Of a stretch of 64,000 nucleotides of DNA, positions 22,920 through 34,700 are shown piece after piece; the first letter of the stretch is position 1; each line of letters starts with the position of its first letter. The stretch is from Sinotaia quadrata. Taxonomy: Eukaryota; Mollusca; Gastropoda; Architaenioglossa; Viviparidae. Location: the NCBI GenBank assembly GCA_028829895.1, contig CM054180.1:110820635-110884634 (forward strand), given 5' to 3'. The translations under genes were made by a program, and so were the position numbers. Under the pieces are notes generated by a model. The model searched no databases, was not told where the DNA came from, and saw only the letters and a list, made by a program, of their open reading frames with translations.

Positions 22920-24950
22920 TCAAAAGAATAAGTGTACTAGGTACTAAGAACCATTTATTTTTTTACACTATTCTATTCATGGCGAAGTTCATAATTTATG
23001 CATTTTTTTTTCTTTCTACATCCTTCCATCTTACTCACCACAAGCATGATGTGTCATTTCCATCTTTTTTTTTTCCCTATCTGTAATTGCTTCGCATTCT
23101 ACACAAGAATAAGCTGTCTAGAGGAGAGGCTTATGTTGTTTATTTCAACTAGGTTTGTGTTTTGTATTAATTTGAGGAAGGATACTGAGGATTTGTTACT
23201 CTGAGAAAAGGTTTTGGTTAATATGAGGAAGGTTGTGTTATTTGTTAATTCTACTAAGATTGTTGTCTTGGGGTAATGCCGTAGCAATAGATTGTGCAGG
23301 TAAGTGCAATGCACAAGAGCCTCGGCTGTCCGGGAGGGGGGAGGGGAGAGTTGGCAGTGTATTTTTTTTTCTGTCAGAGTGTAATCAAATCAAGCCCAAA
23401 ATTTACAAATAGTTATGACACCGATATTTCGCTTGCTTTTCTAGTTCAGCTGTTGTCATTCCACTCATTCTTTCGTTTTGTCAACGAAGTCAACCATCTT
23501 TGAAACTGCACAACTCAGTGATGCCTGCACTGCCTACGTGTTGCTCCTGACATTGTCAGTGACTGTTGAGAATATGTGTGCTATCAAATTTCACACTGAA
23601 CTTTATTCTCGGAAAAGTTATTCTTCGTCTAGATCGGCACCCTGTGAACCAAGCACTAATCTGAAGGATCAGGCCACAGCCACCATAGATGCTATGAATG
23701 CAAAGAAAGACTCTAGTGCCAGCACTGGGGTTTGACCCTCTGGCCTGACTGCAATCTTGGAGGTGTCAACCAATAACCAGCCTGGCATAACTCTTTCTCT
23801 GTTTTAACAGGCATGCGGTCAGCCATTTTAGGGCTTCTAATGTTAATTCAATTATTTTCAATGCATTTTAAACTCCTCATGAAACAATTAAATTCTTTGC
23901 ACTGGCTTCATGAGAAGTTTGGCATCACTCGGATGTCTGAAATTAAATGCTTTGTAAATTACTTGTAAATGAATAACTATTCAGCACACAGAAATACATT
24001 CTTATACAAAGAAAAATACACACAATGTGTGACTGCGTGTGGGTGTGCGTATGCATAGATGAAACCATATTTATTTATATGTGTTTCATTTTGCATTTTT
24101 TTTTGTACAAGTAAAATATGTAAATATTATATGTATGTGTAATTAAATATCAGAATGAGAATAAAAAAATGAAAATTATGTATGTACATAATATTTACTG
24201 ATATAAAATCATAACCATAATGATATAATTAAATCATATGTGGCTAAGGGCCTAAATAACTTTGAAATGGTAGAAACCATGTTATGATCTGATGAATAGT
24301 TCACTAAAGGATTATGTGACTCAATTGTCGCTGTATTTATTGTTCACAATATTCATAGTAATTTATTTAATTGGTTTATTCTGTTAAACACATTGTTGCA
24401 TTTGATACTGAAATATAGAGAGTGCAGTCAATATTAATCAGAGAAAAACAGCTTTTAATTATATATAAGGCCACTGATTACCAAATTATGTTATCTGTAT
24501 TCAATAAAAGAAACATTGTTACAGTTATGTTATTGTACCGCTTGTCAGCATGGAATGATGTAATTAACTGTTTTCTTGACTGATTAGTACTAAAATATAA
24601 TTATTACTGAGGATGTCTCTGTACAAGTATGGTGTGTTGTTGTCTTAATTAATGACAGACATCAGTTTATTTTTGTTGTATTAGCCATTGATTTGTAGAA
24701 ACAGTGTGCAATTGATGCCAATATAATAAAGCTGTGCCAACTTAATGTGTATGAGCTAGAAATGTTTCTGTTGTAACACCATTATGCCAATGTATACATT
24801 AGATTCTGATTGGTCATGTTCTGGTGTGCAACCAATCACATCGATTTAGTAGTGTTTTCATGGTTTAGCTTGCGGTGCAGTTAGAGTGAGTGTTGCACAT
24901 CAACACTTGTAACTGATTTATATTCTATAAGACCAAAGTCATTATGTTGA
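22920..24950. other. Repeat-unit sequence between modules, no gene seen
   Basis: AT-rich, with degenerate 30-bp monomers near 23155-23275 and no recognised protein domain. An 85-codon frame at 23478-23735 has no recognisable homology. Confidence 0.45.
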
Positions 24951-24954
24951 TACA

Positions 24955-25250
24955 CAGTTATCTCCCCTTGTGATAACTAATTCTAAATTAATTATATCTA
25001 TTAAAACCTTTAATAAGTAAATCATATTTTTATATTATAACGAAAAGATTATTGCATCACATAAAAGTTTAATTGTTTTCACGACATCTTTAGAAATACT
25101 AAATTCTTTATTCGTCTTTATATTATGTTTTATTTCTCCCTATATCGTTTACTTTTAATATTTATCTATTCTATAGTGAGCGTCGTGGCGAAGTACATTT
25201 ATCAGTTAAACATTCAAGTATTTTTAACAAGCCGTGATTCGATACGGCTT
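24955..25250 (+). repeat. Box-hairpin module, copy 3
   Basis: Begins CAGTTATCTCCCC and ends with the hairpin AAGCCGT...ACGGCTT (25229-25250). Confidence 0.8.
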
Positions 25251-26109
25251 TCAAAGACGATATGAAACTCTTCCTGGCAAATTTAATTACTTATAATTCA
25301 TTTTTTAACATTTTAAATTTCAAATTAATTCGTATTGTGTGTGTCTGTTTGAGTGAGGGTAATTTAATTTCTTCACCTTGTACTGAAAACTATTTTAAGC
25401 CCAATTTCGACCAGCTCATTAGCTTATTTTGATCTTAGTTTCCTCCCTTTCCTTGGTAAGTTATTCAAACTACATAATGAATACTTATCCAATTAGTTAA
25501 CTATTTTTTCTATGGAATACAATTTAATTACTGCTATTTTACATTGTACTGCATTTGTAAATTGGACTCCTTTATAAGTGTAATTAATTATGGAAGATTT
25601 TAATTAATGGCAACCTGCTTATTAGTACATTTTAAAATATTAAATATTTATTCATGATTAACGCAAAGATTGTGTTTTGTGATACCTGAGAAAGATTGTT
25701 TTGCGTTAATCTGAGGAAGGTTGTTGAGATTTTGTTAATTTAAAGTTGGAGCAGAGATGTTGTGTATGTGTGTGCGTGCGTGCGTGCGTGCGTTCGAGTG
25801 GAAAATTTTGGTGAGGGGTGGGGGATTTTAGTTTTTGTTTTTGTTTTTTTTTTTTTGCAAGGGGTGGACGGTAGCATTCGAAGTTAAGCTACTCTGGTCA
25901 GGACAAGTAGTTTCAAGACATATTAAGTAACGCACTCAATAATCATTGGATGAATATATATAAACATACGACTAAATAGTAATGCAGTTACAATCGTTAT
26001 ACTGTGTCTGCATTTAATATATTCAATAGTACAAGAGTATAAAATGCCACTCTATATTATTTTGAAATCGAATACTTTTTAAATTACTGGTGAATGAGTA
26101 AAGCAATGA

Positions 26110-26300
26110 GTGTGTGGCAGAGTAAATTTGCCTATCCCTATTTCTAGAATTAATTGTTATATAAATTGTTAAATTGACAATGTGATTCGACATTGGGCAC
26201 TCTTTATGACGGATTTTTGTACGCGTCAGAGTTGGAGTAAACAACTCCATGCCAGACATTGCTGATGCAATCCAAACCAGTTCCAACTGGATGAGTAGTT
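26110..26300 (+). repeat. Interspersed repeat family B, copy 2 (partial)
   Basis: Shares GTGTGGC(G/A)GAGT, AATTTGC and CCAAACCAGT, then AACTGGAT, with 51317-51385. Confidence 0.55.
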
Positions 26301-27730
26301 TTTATCCAATGGTTAAGATTTACAAGAATGAGACCAGCCAATGGGCTGAGATAAAAATTTTACCTGCTGTAGAGAATTTTATTGTCTAATCACTTGAATT
26401 TCGAGTGGCAAGAAGTCCAGTCGTGAAAGGTGGCTGTTAGCTTAATGATGAGTTAACTGACTGATTAAGAGAGAATGGACTTAGAAATATTTTGTGCATT
26501 TTACTACTGATATGTTATATGTTATACTTTTGTTTTAAGTAGAGATGTATTATGTGAGTAGATTATTATTTTTACAAATTGTGAACTAAGATGCTCGTGT
26601 GTAGTATGCTAAACACTTGACATTGTTTCTAGTGAACCTTTTCATAAACTTGTATTTGTTATGATGTCTGCATGTATCAGGCTAATAAATACTGTTACAG
26701 GAAACTGTAAGTTGAGACTTGAATGTAAGAAAGAATTGAGTTAAAGACAAATAATCTGGAGACTTAGTGTTTGCTCCCTGATTATATTTTACAGTGAAAA
26801 AGCAGCCTTTCTTTGTTTTCTAGGAATCTACTGCTTTACTGATTATTATAAACCACTATGACCTGGTAGATGCAAGAAGTATCTACTGCAGTGTGTAAGT
26901 GTAAGGAATACACTCCACTCCATTGATGTATGGTGGCAAAGTATGCTGACTACATCGAGCAATTTCTAGTACAAGGAATTATTGGAAATTGCTACAATTG
27001 TTGTTCTGCTTGAGGGAGCTAATACATTGAAGGAGTGCCCAGGTTAGCCTGAAGAGAATAGCAGCTAATCTGTGCTCTACAATGTGAGAAGGACAGCACA
27101 TGGAATTGAGAGTAATAATATAAACAATAAATTTGTGGCTTTGTTGTGAAAATCACTTGAAAAGACTACTGCAACTCTGCCATACAAGGTTATGTAGAAA
27201 CTATTATCGCTTATCTCTAATAACTCTATTTTTGTTCTCTGATAAGAACTATCCTGTGATTTATATTTAAACTAATCTGTTGAATTGTGTTTTAGGATAT
27301 AAGACTATACAGGTATTAAAATTTTTCAAAAGTGTTTTCCTGTAAATATATCACTAATTTTATTACATTGTACTTTATACTTGTGAATTTTCATTGATGC
27401 TATATTTCTTATGCTGCATGTGTATCGGGATAAGGAATATATTTGTAGGATTTCTAAGAGAATGTGTGTAAGAGAGAAATGAGTTTAGAGATGAAATATG
27501 CCTGAAATTTATGCCTTAATTTAACTTTTGCAGAAAAAGAGCATCTTTTTTTGTTGTCTTGTATTCGCTTCAGACTGCAATGACTACTGTACTCTAAAGA
27601 ATCCCATTGGTGTGTATATCCAGTGTTGTTGTCGAACTTATCAGTAAATGTATTACTGTAAATTGATTCCTTTGGATTCAATTTGAGAGCCAATACGGCA
27701 AAACTGAGGCTTGAATTTGGTCTAGCGCAT
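26301..27730. other. Intergenic, nothing recognised
   Basis: AT-rich. No domain, RNA gene or strong repeat identified. Confidence 0.4.
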
Positions 27731-27734
27731 TCAT

Positions 27735-27850
27735 TAAAGTTTCTTGAACATTCCTCATGGTGTGCTGAGTAACATACAAGAAAATTCAGAAACATTCCTC
27801 TTGATGTGCTTTGATAGTGCATGTGAAGTTCAGGACAATTCTCCACTCTA
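27735..27850 (-). repeat. Relative of the 11.1-kb minisatellite, inverted
   Basis: On the minus strand it reads (in one frame) MENCPELHMHYQST, against ENHPEICMRYQST at 11150-11190 on the plus strand. The same ~46-bp period is visible. Confidence 0.6.
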
Positions 27851-28269
27851 TGCTTTGTGAAATCATCAAAGATTCTGGAACAGTTGTGTGATGTACCTAC
27901 CTAGAAGGGCACTGTACTCTAATAAGAAAGACAGTCACTTGTTGCAGAACACGTGATTGTGAACATTTGCTAGTGACAGTGGCCATCATTGAAAAATTTA
28001 TTAACCTTCTTGCACATATATTAAAAATTTATGTTGGAGTAATAGTGGGTGAATGGGGGCTTATTAAATATAAATAAAAGGCGGATTTTTACTACTCCTT
28101 TAGTAAGAAGTTTCCACCTGCAGAACATTATGTGAAAGTAAAGCGTCTGTCTTATTATTGTGTAAGAGTAGAGTTTTGAAACACCCTTATAATATACCAA
28201 GTGAGAGACATGTTGGCGTTGTGGGAAAATTATTAATAACTATAAATTAAGATTCTCATTAATATTTTT

Positions 28270-28583
28270 AAGCCGCTTCCAAAATCACGGCCTGACAAAA
28301 ATCCTAACATACCCAAATAAAGGTATATAATCATTGATTTAGTTTTGCCGGTTTTCGTTTACAGGAGAGTTCATAAAACCAATATACATTATAGGGTGAA
28401 GTAAAGAAAATATAAAGACTAATAAATTCAATTAATAATTGTTTTAATCTATTGCAGAATATTTGAAGAAATCTTTCCCAGATCCTATAGATTTGCGTTA
28501 TAATATAAAAATATTCTTAGGTATTTCAGAATTTAATAGCTATAGTTAATCTGGAATTATTCTCAAACAGGGGAGATAACTGC
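28270..28583 (-). repeat. Box-hairpin module, copy 4
   Basis: On the minus strand it begins CAGTTATCTCCCC (28583) and ends with GCCG...CGGC (28292-28272), a weaker stem than in the other copies. Confidence 0.75.
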
Positions 28584-28629
28584 ATATAAGTTTAATAACT
28601 TTGAATACTGTGATTTCTTTGATATACAC

Positions 28630-28936
28630 ATATGCATGTGAATATTCATTAACAAAAGGTTTCTAGGACGTACACAGTGTACAGAGGTAAAAAAGGAAAG
28701 AATCCTTACAAAATATAATTTCTTTTTCTTACACCACTTGTATTAATTTCTTGTACTATCAGATTATTGTAAACAGGATAAAGAGTTGTAGAAAATATAA
28801 AAATATACACTGAACTGAGAGGTGTGAGGAATAATTATTTTCTTTATGACATGCTTTGCTATATGCCTAGAATGTACTAAATTTTTACTGAACTGATTTA
28901 AGATATTTAGTATTGAATTAACAACATGAAGTATTG

Positions 28937-29017
<81 letters not shown>

Positions 29018-29040
29018 TATGTTTAGAATTGTGTTATATT
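28630..29040 (-). repeat. Repeat-unit segment, homologous to 31620-32040
   Basis: GGTTTCTAGGACG, CTTGTACTATCAGATTATT and AACAGGATAAAGAGTTGTAG occur in both, and inverted near 37.6-37.8 and 43.1-43.35 kb. It ends with a (TG)38 microsatellite. Confidence 0.8.
28941..29016. repeat. (TG)38 microsatellite
   Basis: A pure TG run at a site where the homologous copies have 5 TG (32003-32012) or only a GTGAGTGTG seed (inverted at 37561-37575 and 43121-43135). Confidence 0.95.
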
Positions 29041-29639
29041 AGTGTGAGTCATTATTATTTGAGGTTTGATTGATGCATATACTGAGAACATAGAGCATTT
29101 GAAGTTGTATTTCTATAAGTCAAAATGTATATAGCACACTTATTTGCAATAATATAATAGTGAGTACTTCATCTTTTTCTGTTAACTTCCACTAACAGCA
29201 GCTACACTAGCAGCACAAAATTACTTTCTAAATTGTCGGCAACAGTTCTGGAACTATCAGGTCCATAATAAACAATAACTCAAAGTTTGAGTTCAATGAT
29301 TAAAAAAAATGATTCAAGTTCTTAACTCAACTTACATAATCAAAATAAATAGTTTTAAGTTTCAAGTTCTCAATAAAGTCTAAGTAACTGAAACTAACTT
29401 GAGTGCACTGGGGGTTTTACTTTTGTTTACTCACATAGGGTAAATCTGATGAAAAATGTTGGTCATGCAGAAGAATGATGAAAACAACTGTCATCTTGAT
29501 CCATGAATTGACTGCATGTCTTTAGGTTGGGTCTAGCGGTTTTCACTACCGCTATTGTGCGATGAGTTGATGTTATGCTCCGGATCCACAAGATTGACCT
29601 GCCTGTCTGTTTGTTAGGTTGAAATGATTTCACTACCAT

Positions 29640-29870
29640 TATTCTGTGATGAGTTGTTGTCATGCTGTGCCGTGCAGTGGTGTGTCGTCGTACGATGGTA
29701 TTACCATGTCAGTTCATCTTCCTGGATGCAATCGCTTCACCCACAGAATAAGACTGGTTCAGGGCTTCTGGCTTTCTGGCTATCCCCAGGTAAGATGTCC
29801 TGGCTGACTACTCTACCCTCACACTATAATGGCCTGTGTGCCAAAATATTGAGGACTTCTTGATTCCAGC
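29640..29870 (+). repeat. Interspersed repeat family C, copy 1
   Basis: Aligns by eye with 46780-46990: GGATG(C/T)AATCG, CACCC, TCTGGTTCA, CCTCTGGCT and TGTCC occur in the same order. GC-rich compared with its surroundings. Function unknown. Confidence 0.6.
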
Positions 29871-29983
29871 GAACTTCCACTGTGTTAAGTTGCCCAGTTA
29901 TTTTTCTATCGTAAGTGATGGGCACTCAAAATGGCGACGAGAGACGCAAAGAAAGAATCTTTCCCCTTCTCCGCCAAAACTGT

Positions 29984-30014
29984 GTATGTCTCTGTCTCTG
30001 TCTCTCTCTCTGTC

Positions 30015-30109
<95 letters not shown>

Positions 30110-30112
30110 ATT
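29984..30112. repeat. (TC)n / (TGTC)n microsatellite
   Basis: About 130 bp of pure TC with an initial TGTC portion. Confidence 0.95.
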
Positions 30113-30676
30113 CCTGATTCCTGAAAAAAATCTGCTGAGTTTAGTATATTTTTCATATATAACACACGTGCCCTTGAAAGTTCATGTTTCTTTTGCTTAC
30201 ACGCATTTTTATTGCACTCAGGCACATAAGTTAGCTACCTCGAGTGCACTTCAAGTTCTAGTAATACAATATATTATACTGAATTAAATAAGTATTTATC
30301 ATACTTATCAATATACCATACTAAGTGGAATAGGCATTTAAACATATCAATCTTTTCTAATTAATCCTTTCACACTCAAATATCACAATAGTGAGATAAA
30401 ACTGCACACATACAAAATGCATACATCTTTTACTTTACATGTACACTTCAACAGAACATATTTATTAATGAAATAATAAACGTATGTTTTCAATCTTGAA
30501 CTGCCACGTTGAAATGAATTTACAGTTGCACTTTTAGACTAGTGTTTGTTTGTTTGTTATTTTAAACGAACATTGACTGTAGCTATGCGGTGGTTGGGCG
30601 ACCTTACCCGGACGATCGAAGTAATAATAATTTATTTTTAAATTCTGGCGAGTCTACTTTCCTTGCCCGTGACATT

Positions 30677-31005
30677 AACTAATAGGATGAATATACTTTA
30701 TCTCAGGGGTCTCCAAACTTTTCAGCCCGAGGGCCGGATTAACTATCAAACTGCAGTTCGGGGGCCGACTACACACTCGAGGTCCAAATAAAAAAGAATC
30801 AAAACATGGATTTTGTTTTTAATTATTTATTTAATATTGTTTTATTCAGTTATTATTTAATAACACATTGATACACTACCCATGTACACCTGTATTAGTG
30901 GGAATGGTGAAATTGTTTCCTGGATGCCAAAATAGCAGACATTATATTGTCTTTTCTGATAAACATGTTAACTAATGGGATGAATATACTTTATCAGGGT
31001 AAGGG
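30677..31005 (+). mobile_element. Possible hAT-type terminus with flanking direct repeat
   Basis: CAGGGGTCTCCAAACTTTTC at 30714 followed by GGGCCGG has the look of a hAT (Charlie-like) terminal inverted repeat and subterminal region. The segment is bracketed by a direct repeat ATTAACTAAT(A/G)GGATG plus AATATACTTTATC at about 30676 and 30968; the homologous site near 33.74 kb has it once. The opposite terminus was not found, so this is a truncated copy at best. Confidence 0.45.
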
Positions 31006-31284
31006 AGGGAACTAGTGTCAAAATGAAAGCTGTGTTAGGTGTGTCAAGCATACACACATTCATATATAGTTAATGAGTGAATCAAAACAGGACTTCATAG
31101 TTTCTTTGCAGAAAGATTAAATTCTCTGTTTGGGTTGTTTTTTAATTTATTTTAGTAGTAACACTTTTTATAAATTGAAAGTAAAACACTAGTGCAAATT
31201 ACAATTATTTCTTGCTAGAGTTGTTATCATGCTTGGGGGTCGGGAGGAGGAGGTATGAAAGGGAATTCTTTCTTTAATTTATTA

Positions 31285-31583
31285 AAGCCGTATCCGCCTA
31301 ACGGCTTGTCAAAAATATTTGTTGAAAAAAGTACTAATTCAACTTCTTTGCAATCTCATTTTCCAGCAGAGTTGAGAGAAACACTAAACATTATAGGGTG
31401 AAGTACAGTTGATATAAAGACTAATCGAATTTTAAATACGATTTTGAATATATAATGAATATTTTTAAAATCTGAAAATGGTCCTATAAGCTTGTTGTTA
31501 TAATATTCAAATGCTCTTTCAATGGTGAAGACTTTAATAACTATAATTACTTTTGTAATTATTTTCCCACAAGGGAAATAACT
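31285..31583 (-). repeat. Box-hairpin module, copy 5
   Basis: Hairpin AAGCCGT...ACGGCTT at 31285-31307. The box is degenerate (GTTATTTCCC). Confidence 0.75.
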
Positions 31584-32149
31584 ACAGATAAGTACACTAA
31601 CCGAGTACTTTGATTTCTTTGATATACACATGCACATGTGAATGAATACTCATTCCCACCGACAAGACAAAGACAGTTGAGGATATGCGCCAAACCTTTG
31701 CGACCTTTTTCACCCCTAACAAAAGGTTTCTAGGACGCGCACAGAGGTTAAAAAAACAAACAAACCATGAATCCTTCCAATATATGATTTATTTTTCTTA
31801 CTCCACTTGTTTTCATTTCTTGTACTATCAGATTATTATAAACAGGATAAAGAGTTGTAGGAAATAGGAAAATATAGATGAACTCAGAACTGTGAAAATG
31901 AACTATTTTCTTTATGACTTGCTATATAACAAGGATATCTATATTTTTATTTAACTAATTTAAAATATTTATTATTTAATTAACAGAATGAAATATTGTT
32001 AGTGTGTGTGTGATATGTTTAGATATACATGTACTCGAATATGCTTCTATTATTACTTAGCTACTAACAATCATTTTTTAATTTTTAATATTTATTTTAA
32101 TAAATTCCTACCTATAATTCATAGATGTGCATAAATAGCATGAAACCGG

Positions 32150-32530
32150 GTTTGGGAAATTATTCACAAGGGAGACTGCCTAGACTTACAGAGGCTGCAC
32201 AAATATGCCAGGACCTCCTAACTTAACACAACAAAGCCATTTTCAGATTAAGACCAAATTCAACACTTCTAATACACAAAATTCAGGTCAAACAAAATCA
32301 TGCAATCATTGTAGAAACAAAAAACACTGTACAACACTTCCTATTGCACTCTCCACTATACAATGAAAATAGAAAAACAATCATTGACACACAAATCTGT
32401 TACAAGTCTCTTTCTCCACACAATCACTACTTTATCCACAGCCACAAACAAAAAAAAAAAAGCAATGCAAAAAGCACTCATCAATTTTCTTACAAACATA
32501 ATACACCTTCTCTAAAGCAATTTAGGTAGT
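32150..32530 (+). pseudogene. LINE 3'-end coding fragment
   Basis: One plus frame reads AIFRLRPNSTLLIH, then TVQHFLLHSPLYNENR (about 32230-32375). This matches the C-terminal tail of many LINE polyproteins (IFRLRTGH..., then C..C...ETVEHFLL-CP-Y). The zinc-knuckle cysteines before TVQHFLL are lost by a frameshift: the neighbouring frame reads CNHC. It ends near 32526. Confidence 0.55.
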
Positions 32531-33590
32531 GACTTAAAAAACAAATAAATTAATAAAAACAAAAACACAGCCACCATCTGCATTATAAGGAACTAATCAC
32601 CTCCACATGATGAACTATAACAAGTAGAATGCTCTCTTCAGAATAAGTTGAGAAGAGGAAATCCTCGCAGGAACAAACAAGACACAGAACACCAAAGATG
32701 AAAAGTCTACTGCAGTTCCTATGAGGAAAGAAGCTGTCGAAGAAACAAATTAAAATTTATTTCGTAGTGACATAATACAAAAAAAATTTCTTTTCTATTA
32801 CAAGAGGAAGGAGTAAATAGAAAGAAAATCACTTTCATACTGACCTGTCTCTTTCTGTAAGAGTTTCATACTCGTAATGTGCCTGTATTCTTTGGTCTCA
32901 TTTTCAAGCTATACAGACGTACAAAAAGGTATAAGAAATTCAACAAAGGAAACATATTCATTCTGCAATGATAATATGATGTGAAGGATTCTTACTCCTG
33001 ACTTCCAGCATTCTAGTTAAATTAAATTATTGTTCACCTTACTGCAGTTCCAAATGCAACAATATATTTAGAAATCAAATTGATGAATTAAAGAACTATT
33101 CAAATGCAAATCAATCAGTAAATAATATTTTAGAAACTGTTATTTTTAATTAATATTACCCATTTTCTTATATTTCCAATTTTTACTTGTTCCACAAGAC
33201 ACTCATAAAAATAAACATGCCACAGACACACAAAGAAACAAGGGGATTAATGTCTGTATCTTAATCTGTAAATGTTTGAGCATGATTCAGTAGTTATGCA
33301 TTTACAAGTCATTTATAAAGCACTTAATTTCGAAACATAATTGTACATTCAGTTTTTATTAACAAATTGATTATTTTTTTGTTGCTAATCATATTTCATT
33401 TATTACTAGACAAAAGTGGCTTTCATACATATTTTAAAATATTATTCATACACACACACACATATTTATTCAGTCTTGCCATATGGACTTTCTCCATAAT
33501 TTTAGTTAATCCACTGGGGCGAGGTGTGTGTATGTGCGGGTACATTTACACCAACTACCATTTTTTATGACCACCATCTCCAACAGAGGT
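32531..33590. other. Intergenic / inserted sequence, nothing recognised
   Basis: AT-rich sequence separating two halves of a repeat unit. No domain seen. Confidence 0.4.
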
Positions 33591-34097
33591 CATACTTCTT
33601 TATTTATTATTAGTTGAGGTTTGATTAGTGTATATATTGAGAACATAGTGCATTAAAAGTTGTATTTCTGCAAGTCAAAATGTACACAGCACACTTATTT
33701 GAAATGAAATAGCAGTGAGCATATTGTCTCTTCTGGTAAACAAATTAACTAATGGGATGAATATTCTGTCCGCTGTAACTTGTCAGGGTAAAGGAGGGAA
33801 CTAAATGTCAAAATAAGTGCTGTTAGGTGTTAATTGTGAGTCATGCATACACACATTCATATATAGTTAATGAGTGGATCAAAACTGGTTTATAGTTTCC
33901 TTGCCGAATAATTAAATTCTCTTTTTGGGTTACTGGTTGGTTTTTTGTTTGTTTTTTGGTAGCAATACATCTGTACGTACAAGAATTGTAAGCTTAAATT
34001 AAAACAGAAAAAGACATTACGATCACTTCCTGCCGGGGTAGATTTCATACTGGAGGGTCGCGAGGGTCAAATATGAAAGAGAATTCATCATTTAGTA

Positions 34098-34397
34098 AAG
34101 CCGCGACCAAATCGCAGCCTGTCAAAAAAACCTGTTAAAATGCTAATTGTTAGTTGCAGTTTTGTCGGCTCGTTTATTGGGAGAGTTCATGAGTAACAAT
34201 AAACTAAATAGGGTAAAGTAAAGATAATATAAAGACTAACAAAAGAATTTGTAATTTTTTAATATGTGAAAGAGTATTTGCAAAATCTTTTACAGGTATA
34301 ATAGATTTGATCTTATAATATAAAAGAATTTTATCGATATTTAAAAGTGTAATAGCTATAATTAATTTGGAATTATTCCCTCAAAGGGAGATAACTG
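34098..34397 (-). repeat. Box-hairpin module, copy 6
   Basis: On the minus strand it begins CAGTTATCTCCC (34397) and ends with stem AGGCTGCGA...TCGCGGCTT (34120-34098). The stem differs from other copies but pairs through compensating changes and one G-U. Confidence 0.78.
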
Positions 34398-34559
34398 CAT
34401 ATAACTACAACATTAGAAATTTTGTGAATATTTTGTTGTCTTGTATGTTAACTGCAATTTACTTGTTTAAATTTTAAAAAAAAAAGTTGTAATTTACTTT
34501 TTCCATGATTAATAAATACTGAGCTACCAGCAAAGAAGTTGTAGCAAGGACGTACTAGG

Positions 34560-34700
34560 ATGAAATTAGTTCAAGGCCAACTCATCGCTGACCACTTAGA
34601 GGTGGGAAATTACTGGCCTGGAATGACAGCTGATGTCATACACTATTGCTAATCGTGCTACGCTAATCCAGGTGTGAACAGGAATACTGTACGACCTGAT
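34560..34700 (+). pseudogene. Possible integrase zinc-binding (H2C2) fragment
   Basis: Reads ADHLEVGNYWPGMTADVIHY, then C-stop-SC. NYWPGM--DV---C--C is the familiar end of the HHCC domain of LTR-retrotransposon integrases. The downstream catalytic core was not recognisable. Confidence 0.45.

Noticed and set aside
29926..30287. Frames of 93-118 codons over the TC tract
   Set aside because: Translation of a (TC)n microsatellite; flanks have no coding signal.
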